A stretch of DNA of 50,986 nucleotides, taken from positions 1 to 50,986 of the forward strand of contig JAAZMP010000065.1 of the NCBI GenBank assembly GCA_012798755.1, given 5' to 3'. Origin of the DNA: Bacillota bacterium (lineage in GTDB: Bacteria > Bacillota > Dethiobacteria > DTU022 > UBA8154). Shown here in pieces: positions 44,296-50,986 of the stretch (position 1 is its first letter; every line of letters begins with the position of its first letter). The position numbers were made by a program, and so were the translations under genes. The notes under the pieces are model-generated. The model saw only the letters and a program-made list of their open reading frames with translations, had not been told where the DNA came from and ran no database searches.

Positions 44296-44567
44296 AATAT
44301 CTTCTCCGACGTGATTTTTTGAAAACCGGAACATGCACCAGACCCTTTTTCTGTTTGTTCCGGATTGTTACAAAACCCCAGGTAACCAGGGCTTTTTTGG
44401 CAGTTCTTACTCTAATGGGGGTTCTTAAAGGAGCATTTTTGCAAGAAACGCATGTCATGTATTGTATACCTGCCCGGCTATCTTTTGGCTGCCTTCCGGC
44501 AGTGAAAAATTTGCCTTTTTTAGGTCGATTGTTAACGAACAAGAAGGTTATAAGGTGGCATACAGTT
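44296..44567 (+). promoter_or_regulatory. 272-bp gap with hairpins inside the pyr operon
   Basis: CCGGAACA and TGTTCCGG (about 44327-44365) form an 8-bp stem. CTGCC and GGCAG (about 44489-44503) form a tight hairpin whose 3' arm can also pair weakly with TGCC before six T (to about 44523), an attenuator-like arrangement. A plus-strand frame from 44289 runs through into pyrK, but its translation looks unlike the family and it has no ribosome site. Confidence 0.35.
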
Positions 44568-45353
44568 ATGATGTTTTTTAAAGGGCAAGTCAAAAAAATA
44601 ACAGAACTCACATTCAATCAGTATTGTTTACTGCTTGAAAACCTGCAAGCAGCGAAAAAAGCTGTTCCCGGCCAGTTTTTACATATTCGTATCAGGGAGG
44701 GCCTGGCCCCTTTTTTGCGACGTCCTTTCAGCATAGCGGGAACTTCCCCCCGGGAAGGAACGGTTTCGGTTATTTTCCGTATTGTCGGTGAAGGAACGGC
44801 AATGCTCAGTCATTTACAACCTGGTGAGAACTTGGACTGCCTGGGGCCGCTGGGTTCCGGTTTTGAAACTATTGACAAAGCTGCCTGTTCGGTACTTATA
44901 GCCGGAGGGATTGGCGCGGCTCCTTTATTGTTTTTAGCAAGAAAGCTGACAGATGAAAAGAAAAAAGTGTTCCTTTTTTATGGCGCCTCAACAGCAAGTG
45001 AACTTATACCATTAAAGAAATATTTGCCCTCGGAAGTAGAGATACATTGGGCAACAGAAGATGGCAGTGCTGGTTATGAAGGTTTGGTGACCGGGCTTTT
45101 TGTGAAGGCCCTAAAAAAAGGTTTGAAACCGGAAGAAATTTTTGCCTGTGGGCCCCGTCCCATGCTGCAGGCTCTGGCCTTAAAAAATGATCAATGGAAT
45201 TTTCCTTTGCAACTTTCTTTGGAAGAAAGGATGGCCTGCGGGATCGGTGCCTGCCAAGGTTGTGCCCTTAAAACAAAAAGCGGAGATGAAATCGGCTACC
45301 GGATGGTGTGCCGCGATGGCCCTGTTTTTCATTCTTATGAGGTGGTCTGGTAG
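44568..45353 (+). CDS. pyrK: Dihydroorotate dehydrogenase electron-transfer subunit
   Basis: The 261-residue protein binds FAD (RRPFSIAG) and NAD (IAGGIGAAPLLFLA) and has a C-terminal 2Fe-2S site (CGIGACQGCALK ... MVCRDGPVF). It passes electrons from PyrD to NAD. The start is the first of two ATGs at 44568, with AAGGTGG about nine bases upstream. The stop lies one base before the pyrD ATG. Confidence 0.94.
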   Translation: MMFFKGQVKKITELTFNQYCLLLENLQAAKKAVPGQFLHIRIREGLAPFLRRPFSIAGTSPREGTVSVIFRIVGEGTAMLSHLQPGENLDCLGPLGSGFETIDKAACSVLIAGGIGAAPLLFLARKLTDEKKKVFLFYGASTASELIPLKKYLPSEVEIHWATEDGSAGYEGLVTGLFVKALKKGLKPEEIFACGPRPMLQALALKNDQWNFPLQLSLEERMACGIGACQGCALKTKSGDEIGYRMVCRDGPVFHSYEVVW

Positions 45354-45354
45354 G

Positions 45355-46269
45355 ATGCAAAATATGCAAGTAGAACTTGGCCCTTTAAAATTGAAAAACC
45401 CCGTGCTGGCCGCTTCAGGAACTTTTGGTTTCGGGGAGGAATTTTCATCATTTTTTGATCTGCACGAACTGGGTGCTCTGGTTGTAAACGGTATTACGCT
45501 TAAACCAAAGCAGGGGAATCCTCCCCCCAGGGTTGTGGAAACCCCGGCCGGGATGTTAAATGCCATAGGGCTGCAAAACCCCGGCTTGGACGTTTTTTTG
45601 GCAGATGAACTCCCGCGTCTTAAAAATTGCCGGGCAGCCATAATTGTAAATATTGCCGGGGAAACTGAGGATGATTATGTTATTTTGGCACGTGAACTTT
45701 CTACGACTGAAGGAATTTGTGCTATTGAACTTAATCTTTCCTGCCCTAACGTAAAAAAAGGAGGCATTCTTTTTGGTACTGCGGCACACACCATCGATAA
45801 ATTGGTAACTAAAGTACGAAAAGCATCCAACCTTCCTTTGATTGTAAAATTATCTCCAAATGTGACAGATATTGCCGAACTGGCGCGTGCCGCGGAAAAC
45901 GGCGGCGCTGATATTCTATCCCTGATAAACACATTGAGGGGGATGGTGATAGATACTGCAGGCAGGCGCCCTTTCTTGGGGAATATAACCGGGGGGCTTT
46001 CCGGGCCGGCTGTAAGGCCAGTAGCAGTAAGAGCGGTATATGAGGTTTACAGGGCGGTAAGTATCCCTATTATCGGTATGGGCGGAATAGTAAACGTGCA
46101 GGACGCTTTACAGTTTTTTATGGCTGGGGCCCAAGCAGTTGCCGTAGGAACGGCAAGTTTTGTCGATCCGTTTGCTATACCGCGGCTCATTGCAGGCTTA
46201 CATTCTTATCTGGAGTCCCAAAACATTGTTGGCATAAATGAAATTGTCGGTGCGGCACATTCTTTTTGA
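45355..46269 (+). CDS. pyrD: Dihydroorotate dehydrogenase, catalytic subunit (class 1B)
   Basis: The 304-residue FMN enzyme oxidises dihydroorotate. It has AASGTFGFGEEF, the catalytic cysteine in LNLSCPNVKKGG, and the FMN-phosphate motif IIGMGGIVN. Class 1B enzymes need PyrK, encoded just upstream. The ATG at 45355 has GAGGTGG nine bases before it, inside pyrK. An open extension back to 45187 overlaps pyrK and is rejected. Confidence 0.95.
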   Translation: MQNMQVELGPLKLKNPVLAASGTFGFGEEFSSFFDLHELGALVVNGITLKPKQGNPPPRVVETPAGMLNAIGLQNPGLDVFLADELPRLKNCRAAIIVNIAGETEDDYVILARELSTTEGICAIELNLSCPNVKKGGILFGTAAHTIDKLVTKVRKASNLPLIVKLSPNVTDIAELARAAENGGADILSLINTLRGMVIDTAGRRPFLGNITGGLSGPAVRPVAVRAVYEVYRAVSIPIIGMGGIVNVQDALQFFMAGAQAVAVGTASFVDPFAIPRLIAGLHSYLESQNIVGINEIVGAAHSF

Positions 46270-46290
46270 AAGGGATGTTTAAATATCAAA

Positions 46291-47055
46291 ATGTCAAGTA
46301 GAAGCCAAAGTATAGAGAAAAAAGAGGCTGCAGAAAAAATTATTGTTGCCCTTGATGTAGCCGAGGAAGAGGACGCCTGTGGCTTAGTAAAAGATCTTTG
46401 TCCGCCTTTATCCTTTTTTAAGGTGGGAATGAGGCTCTATGCTGCCTGCGGCCCCCGTATCATTACAAAATTAAAAAACCTGGGAGTCAAGGTGTTTCTG
46501 GATTTAAAATTTCATGATATACCGCATACCGTAGCCTCCGCGGTTGAGATTATCACAAGTTATGGTGTTGATATGTTCAATATTCATTTAAGCGGTGGCA
46601 GTGACATGATCCGGGCCGCTGTAGAAAAAACCGCGGAAGTTGCGGCCAAGCTGGGAATACCAAAGCCGGCAATGCTTGGTGTCACTGTTTTAACATCGCT
46701 CCCGGAAAAAGTTCTGAGGGAAGAATTGGCAGTGGAAAGATCCTTGGAACAACACGTGCTGGATTTGTCCTTGCTGGGAAAGAAAAACGGTATTGACGGC
46801 GTTGTAGCCTCTCCCCGTGAGGCAGGCCTAATCCGCCAAAATTGCGGAAAAGATTTTCTGATCGTTTCACCGGGAGTGCGCCCCGGCTGGTCTACCACTA
46901 ATGATCAGGCCAGGGTGTTGACCCCCCGGCAAGCGCTGGAAGGCGGTGCTGATTATCTGGTGATCGGTAGGCCTATTACCGGGCATACTAACCCCGGGGA
47001 GGCTGTGGAAAAAATCCTGGCAGAAATTGTGACTGTTCAGGGCATAAGTAAATGA
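46291..47055 (+). CDS. pyrF: Orotidine 5'-phosphate decarboxylase
   Basis: The 254-residue TIM-barrel enzyme makes UMP. It has the catalytic DLKFHDIPHTV, IIVALDV at the N-terminus and VSPGVRP near the phosphate site. It ends the pyr run; pyrE, needed for the step before, is not in the window. The N-terminus is about 15 residues longer than usual (MSSRSQSIEKKEAAEK). The ribosome site AAAGGGA is about 16 bases before the ATG, longer than normal. Confidence 0.95.
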   Translation: MSSRSQSIEKKEAAEKIIVALDVAEEEDACGLVKDLCPPLSFFKVGMRLYAACGPRIITKLKNLGVKVFLDLKFHDIPHTVASAVEIITSYGVDMFNIHLSGGSDMIRAAVEKTAEVAAKLGIPKPAMLGVTVLTSLPEKVLREELAVERSLEQHVLDLSLLGKKNGIDGVVASPREAGLIRQNCGKDFLIVSPGVRPGWSTTNDQARVLTPRQALEGGADYLVIGRPITGHTNPGEAVEKILAEIVTVQGISK

Positions 47056-47269
47056 TTTTCAAGGAAATTCTAAATACCACTGCCCTAAAATGTTTTGCTG
47101 CTTTGCATCGTGAAAACTCTTAGGATCTTTCGCCGGTGACTGGGATGATAGTTTTATTAGCATGGCTGGCTGGCAGATAACTGAGTAATTTCCAGAAATA
47201 TCTTAAATTCCAATAGTAACAATTTTTTTCCGTATGGCAATGGTAATTTGAGAAAGAGTGGTGAATTTG

Positions 47270-48121
47270 ATGAGGTTTGGTATACATATGTCTCAAAAAG
47301 GGGGTTTTGCCAGAAATGTAAAACGTGCAGCGGAGATTGGCTGCCAGACCTTACAGTTTTTTGTCGGCAACCCCACCGGCTGGAAGCCTTTGGTATTGGA
47401 CGAAGAAGAAGCTGAAAAACGGCGCCTTGTTTTAAAGGAACATGATATCTTCCCCTATGTAATTCATTCTGCATACCTGATCAACCTTGCAGCTAAAAAA
47501 GAAGAATTTCTACATAAATCCCGCCTTTTACTACAGCAGACAATGGAAAATGCCTCTCTTATCGGAGCTCCTTACGTGGTTGTACATGTGGGCAGCCATG
47601 GGGGCAGGGGTTTTAAAAAGGGCCTGGAACTGTTTATTTCCACTTTGGAAGAAGAGATGCCCAACTGGCCTCCGGGGGTGGAACTTCTCCTTGAGAATAC
47701 GGCCGGGGCAGGGACTTCCCTGGGGGGATCTTTTATCTCCATCGGAAATATTCTGAAGGCATTGGGTGAAGATGCTCCTTTGGGTTTATGTTTGGATACG
47801 GCACATGCTTTTGCTGTCGGATATGATTTTTCCACAACGGAAGGCCTTAAAAAAGCCATGGGCGAGTTATTTGAACATGTGGGTATGGAAAAGATCAAGG
47901 TCATCCATGTCAATGACAGTGCTACACCGCGGGGTTCCTGCCGGGACCGCCATGCACACCTTGGTGAAGGATTTATAGGTTCCGAGGGATTTAAAGCATT
48001 TTTCCGCTACCCGTGGCCGGATAACATACCTGCCATACTGGAAACTCCGGAAATGGGCAGTGGTTGGGATGCCATAAACATGGAACGGCTGCGTTCCTAT
48101 GCCGGAAAACAGGAATCTTAA
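47270..48121 (+). CDS. nfo: Endonuclease IV (AP endonuclease)
   Basis: The 283-residue TIM-barrel enzyme cuts DNA at abasic sites. It has GIHMSQKGGFARNVKRA, VIHSAYLINLA, VVHVGSHGG, ENTAGAG, CLDTAHAFAVG and HVNDSATPRGSCRDRHAHLGEG with the zinc-binding His/Asp/Glu set. The ATG at 47270 is used; a GTG at 47258 in the same frame is possible. It stands 14 bases before radA, so two repair genes form a unit. Confidence 0.94.
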   Translation: MRFGIHMSQKGGFARNVKRAAEIGCQTLQFFVGNPTGWKPLVLDEEEAEKRRLVLKEHDIFPYVIHSAYLINLAAKKEEFLHKSRLLLQQTMENASLIGAPYVVVHVGSHGGRGFKKGLELFISTLEEEMPNWPPGVELLLENTAGAGTSLGGSFISIGNILKALGEDAPLGLCLDTAHAFAVGYDFSTTEGLKKAMGELFEHVGMEKIKVIHVNDSATPRGSCRDRHAHLGEGFIGSEGFKAFFRYPWPDNIPAILETPEMGSGWDAINMERLRSYAGKQES

Positions 48122-48135
48122 AGGGGAAAGGAAAA

Positions 48136-49527
48136 ATGTCTAAAAAAAAGTCGGTTTTCATTTGCCGGCAGTGTGGATATGAAGCGTACAAATGGTTAGG
48201 GCGTTGCCCTAACTGCCAGGGTTGGAGCACCATGCAGGAGGAAATCCTCTCCGATGGTTTTGCCAAAAATGTTCCTATATTAGAGGAAGCAGCAGGGGAT
48301 CTAAAAAGACTGGATGAAATTGAATCCCTGGCAGAGAGCCGTTTTTTAACGGGAATCAATGAATTGGATCGGGTTTTGGGAGGCGGTGCGGTTGCTGGTA
48401 CTGTTATCCTTGTCGGAGGCGATCCCGGTATAGGAAAATCAACTTTGCTGTTGCAGGCTGCGCTGGGTCTTGCTTCACGGGAAAAAGAAGTTCTCTATGT
48501 CACAGGAGAGGAATCACTGGGACAGATCAAAATGCGAGCCGCCAGGCTCTGTTCCCTCCCGGTACCCCCTTTGAAGGTCCTCGCAGAAACAGAGTATAGC
48601 CGCGTTGTTTCACATATTGTGAAACATCATCCCCAGGTTGTTATTATTGATTCTGTGCAAACTATGATAAAAAGTGAACTGAACAATGTACCGGGCAGTA
48701 TCGTACAGATCAGGGAAATAACAGCGTCGCTTGTGCAGTTGGCCAAAAAAAAACAGATTATTTTTTTCCTTGTTGGCCATGTTACCAAAGAGGGAACCCT
48801 TGCCGGGCCGCGCCTGTTGGAACATATGGTAGACTGTGTACTGTATTTTGAAGGAGAACGTTACCAAAATTTCCGTATTTTACGCGGCGTTAAGAATCGT
48901 TTTGGTGCTACAAATGAAATCGGCATTTTTACCATGGAATCCGATGGGCTGCAGGATGTTCAAAACCCCTCGGCACTTTTCCTTAGCCGGCAACCCTCCG
49001 GCATTGCCGGTTCGGCAGTAGTTCCTTCTATGGAGGGAAGCCGCCCCTTGCTGGTTGAGATACAAGGGCTGGTGACACCATCCTATTTTGGCGGTACCCC
49101 CCGGCGTACCTCCACCGGGCTCGATCCCAATCGCGTGGCCATCATCATAGCCGTTTTGGAAAAAAGAGCCGGTTTACAACTGTATGACTGTGATATTTTT
49201 ATCAATGTAGTAGGCGGGGTAAGAATTATTGAACCGGCCGTCGATCTTGGTGTGGCACTTTGTATCGCATCCAGTTTTAGGGACAAGCCTGTACAAACCG
49301 GTATGATGGTCGTAGGTGAGATTGGTTTGACAGGAGAGGTACGTCCTGTCAGCCGTGTGGAAGAACGTCTCAAGGAAGGAGAAAAGATGGGCTTTAACCA
49401 TTGTATTTTGCCCCGGGATAACATTGGCGGTACGGTTATTTCTAAAGTGAAAAAAGAAAAGTTAGATCTGGGAATACTCGAAGTAGCTACCCTGGCAGAG
49501 GCCCTCGATTTGGCCATTGTCAGATAG
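48136..49527 (+). CDS. radA: DNA repair protein RadA (Sms)
   Basis: The 463-residue protein has an N-terminal C4 zinc finger (C10, C13, C24, C27), a RecA-like ATPase with Walker A GGDPGIGKST (about 95-104), the RadA motif KNRFG (from 253) and a C-terminal Lon-like domain. It drives branch migration in recombination. The ATG at 48136 with GGGGAAAGGA upstream is the family start; the frame is open earlier within nfo. Confidence 0.96.
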   Translation: MSKKKSVFICRQCGYEAYKWLGRCPNCQGWSTMQEEILSDGFAKNVPILEEAAGDLKRLDEIESLAESRFLTGINELDRVLGGGAVAGTVILVGGDPGIGKSTLLLQAALGLASREKEVLYVTGEESLGQIKMRAARLCSLPVPPLKVLAETEYSRVVSHIVKHHPQVVIIDSVQTMIKSELNNVPGSIVQIREITASLVQLAKKKQIIFFLVGHVTKEGTLAGPRLLEHMVDCVLYFEGERYQNFRILRGVKNRFGATNEIGIFTMESDGLQDVQNPSALFLSRQPSGIAGSAVVPSMEGSRPLLVEIQGLVTPSYFGGTPRRTSTGLDPNRVAIIIAVLEKRAGLQLYDCDIFINVVGGVRIIEPAVDLGVALCIASSFRDKPVQTGMMVVGEIGLTGEVRPVSRVEERLKEGEKMGFNHCILPRDNIGGTVISKVKKEKLDLGILEVATLAEALDLAIVR

Positions 49528-49562
49528 GCTTTCCCAAAGGAAGGTTTCCTCGTAATATGCAG

Positions 49563-49967
49563 TTAGGAGAGATGAAAAAACCCTAATGCCTTAAGTTTCC
49601 CGTATTCCTTCCTCATGATATCCTCAAGTTTGAAATCTAAAAGGTGACACAGGGCGGAAAGGTAAAAAAGCTGGTTTCCAATTTCTTCTTCTATTCTTTC
49701 CCGGCAACTTTCGCAAAGAAAGCCTTCCAGATGCGAATCCATGTACTTTCGGCAATCTTCCAGCGAGGCTTCGGCGGGAAACTGTTGTTTTTTGGCGTTG
49801 ATGGAAATGCATCCACACCCGGTTACCGCTTTGGAGACTGCCCTGTTAATACGTGTTGCCGATTCTGTAAACTTGGAAAGACTATCCAAAACGCTGCGGT
49901 GCTTGAGGAGCAACTCGGAGACTTTATCCTGAAACAGACAGACTACCTCATCGTTCCTGTTTTCCAT
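49563..49967 (-). CDS. Conserved-looking Cys-rich helical protein, function unknown
   Basis: This 134-residue protein has C51 and C53 (TGCGCISI), C72, and CESC (C85, C88), which together could bind a metal, and a C-terminal segment (REEIEEEIGNQLFYLSALC-like) reminiscent of all-helical MazG-type folds. I recall similar proteins near radA in Clostridia but cannot name the family with certainty. AGAGGTGAC precedes the ATG, and a perfect consensus promoter lies upstream, so the gene is very probably expressed. It converges on radA. Confidence 0.75.
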   Translation of the reverse strand: MENRNDEVVCLFQDKVSELLLKHRSVLDSLSKFTESATRINRAVSKAVTGCGCISINAKKQQFPAEASLEDCRKYMDSHLEGFLCESCRERIEEEIGNQLFYLSALCHLLDFKLEDIMRKEYGKLKALGFFHLS

Positions 49968-49997
49968 TACTTTATGTCACCTCTTCTTCTTTATTTT

Positions 49998-50027
49998 ATT
50001 ATACTTGTTGTCTTAAAACCTTGTCAA
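49998..50027 (-). promoter_or_regulatory. Consensus sigma-A promoter of the Cys-rich gene
   Basis: On the minus strand, TTGACA (50027-50022) and TATAAT (50003-49998) are both perfect and separated by 18 bases, about 30 bases before the ATG. Confidence 0.88.
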
Positions 50028-50166
50028 CCAAAGCACCCAAAATTAGGAAAGGCCCTTGACCTATCTGGATTATACTGGTATAGTTGTATTAAAAAGGAAT
50101 AATAACCTCAATCTTTCCATGTAAACCCTTGCTTTGGTTTTCCCTGATAAAAAAGTTGCGATAGCA

Positions 50167-50195
50167 TTGACTTTGATTTGCAATTATGGTATTAT
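50167..50195 (+). promoter_or_regulatory. Upstream promoter of the CarD-family gene
   Basis: TTGACT (50167-50172) and TATTAT (50190-50195) are 17 bases apart. It stands just before a second promoter, giving a tandem pair. Confidence 0.55.
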
Positions 50196-50204
50196 ATTAG
50201 CTTC

Positions 50205-50233
50205 TTGACACTTTGTGTTTTTTATGCTACAAT
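50205..50233 (+). promoter_or_regulatory. Main promoter of the CarD-family gene
   Basis: TTGACA (50205-50210) and TACAAT (50228-50233) are 17 bases apart. Transcription would start near 50240, giving a leader of about 92 bases. Confidence 0.85.
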
Positions 50234-50331
50234 GATACTTACAGCATTATGTATACTTTTTGGGCCGAATTGCTTTTTTTTATTTTTAGGACATACGCCC
50301 TGGTGTTATCAACTTAAGGAGGGTACGCTTA

Positions 50332-50826
50332 ATGTTTGATATTGGGGATAAGGTTGTCTATCCTATGCATGGTGCCGGTGTTATTGAAGCCATAGAAGAA
50401 AAGGAAATACTCGGCGACAAGAAAAAATACTATGTCATGAACATCCCTAACGGGGATATGAAGGTTATGATTCCCTTGGACAATGTTCAAAAAGTTGGAT
50501 TAAGGGATGTAATTGAAAAAGGATCTGTAGGGACAGTCTATCAAATACTCGAAAGCCATGATGAACTGACAAATGTCAACTGGAACCGGCGTTACCGTGC
50601 CAATATGGAAAAGATCAAAAGCGGCAGTATTTTTAAGGTGGCCGAGGTTGTGGGCAGCCTCTTACTACGTGATCGTAAAAAAGGTCTTTCTACCGGAGAG
50701 CGCAGGATGTTGGAAAGCGCCAAGCAAATTTTGATGAGCGAGCTGCTGATGGTTCAAGATATTAACAGGGATGAAGTAGCCGCTTATTTAGAAAACCTGT
50801 TTAACGATGAGGCAGACTCCAAGTAA
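50332..50826 (+). CDS. CarD/CdnL/TRCF-family transcription regulator
   Basis: The 164-residue protein has the N-terminal RNA-polymerase-interacting domain (FDIGDKVVYPMHGAGVIEAIEEKE) shared with TRCF and a helical C-terminal DNA-contacting domain (RYRANMEKIKSG, KKGLSTGERRMLESAK). Such proteins stabilise open promoter complexes at housekeeping promoters. AAGGAGGG lies before the ATG. Two promoters upstream suggest high or dual expression. The next gene is outside the window. Confidence 0.93.
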   Translation: MFDIGDKVVYPMHGAGVIEAIEEKEILGDKKKYYVMNIPNGDMKVMIPLDNVQKVGLRDVIEKGSVGTVYQILESHDELTNVNWNRRYRANMEKIKSGSIFKVAEVVGSLLLRDRKKGLSTGERRMLESAKQILMSELLMVQDINRDEVAAYLENLFNDEADSK

Positions 50827-50881
50827 TCCGCATTATACCAAATAATTACCCAATTAAACTATTATTTTAATAGGTTCTTTA

Positions 50882-50911
50882 AATCAGGTGGAGCAACAGC
50901 TCCACCTGATT
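50882..50911. terminator. Long perfect hairpin after the CarD-family gene
   Basis: A 13-bp perfect stem (50882-50894 with 50899-50911, core CAGGTGGAGC) has a four-base loop. No T run follows on either strand, so it is either a weak terminator, a 3' end-protecting hairpin or part of a repeat. The next bases hold the GGTCGGACC motif described in the findings. Confidence 0.6.
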
Positions 50912-50986
50912 CAGCAATGACAGGGTCGGACCTGACAGTATTATGGAAAGAATCGATTTTTGAACAATTTCTGTGAGTTTTGGGTA

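Noticed and set aside
44289-44567. N-terminal extension of pyrK back to a GTG inside pyrC
   Set aside because: The extension lacks a ribosome site, does not resemble PyrK, and AAGGTGG sits correctly before the ATG at 44568.
45187-45354. Longer pyrD start inside pyrK
   Set aside because: It would overlap the conserved 2Fe-2S region of pyrK in another frame; the ATG at 45355 has a good site and the family N-terminus.

Overview
The window looks like chromosome from a strictly anaerobic, low-to-mid GC Gram-positive bacterium of the Clostridia (Bacillota), most likely an acetogen or a syntroph of Peptococcaceae type. The evidence is a complete acetyl-CoA (Wood-Ljungdahl) carbonyl-branch cluster, a CtsR-McsA-McsB-ClpC stress operon, a Ku/LigD repair set, AGGAGG-type ribosome binding sites and frequent GTG/TTG starts. 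No rRNA, tRNA, CRISPR array, prophage or intact transposon was seen. The organism call is inference from gene content.

Layout. 1-1510: a decayed accessory patch with the 3' part of an Rpn/PD-(D/E)XK-type gene, a second frameshifted copy, and REP-like inverted repeats. 1552-7030 (minus strand): aminotransferase, serC, an IscS/NifS-type desulfurase, thiI and a NifU-like Fe-S scaffold, covering serine/aspartate metabolism, sulfur trafficking and Fe-S assembly. 7173-9431: an orphan DUF1156 DNA methylase with an altered catalytic motif. 9619-10934: trxB-trxA. 11330-14044: ku and two split LigD genes (ligase, polymerase), a minimal NHEJ set. 14306-16318: a chemoreceptor behind a sigma-28-like promoter. 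16644-21331: a five-gene branched-chain amino-acid-type ABC importer. 21630-21944: a small Cys/His-rich unknown. 22284-27166: ctsR-mcsA-mcsB-clpC with a textbook CtsR operator and a strong terminator.

27550-37787 is the metabolic core: cooC, acsA, acsB, acsC, acsD, acsE, metV, metF. Methylene-THF is reduced by MetF/MetV, the methyl group passes via AcsE to the corrinoid protein AcsCD, and CODH (AcsA) and acetyl-CoA synthase (AcsB) join it to CO and CoA; CooC loads nickel. The cluster ends at a strong terminator. Next come a YhaM-like exoribonuclease, a TPR-containing unknown, an M23 peptidase (minus strand) and a DUF3786 protein. 42038-47055 holds pyrBCKDF (pyrimidine synthesis, without carAB or pyrE). 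The right end has nfo and radA (DNA repair), a Cys-rich unknown on the minus strand and a CarD-family regulator with two good promoters.

Most genes are familiar families. The less familiar signals are at the RNA level (hairpins lying between, or covering, ribosome binding sites and start codons of thiI, trxA and ku), the A-for-aromatic change in the DUF1156 methylase, the dispersed REP-like repeats, and several unassigned small Cys-rich or multi-domain proteins. I did not find an obvious new multi-gene system.
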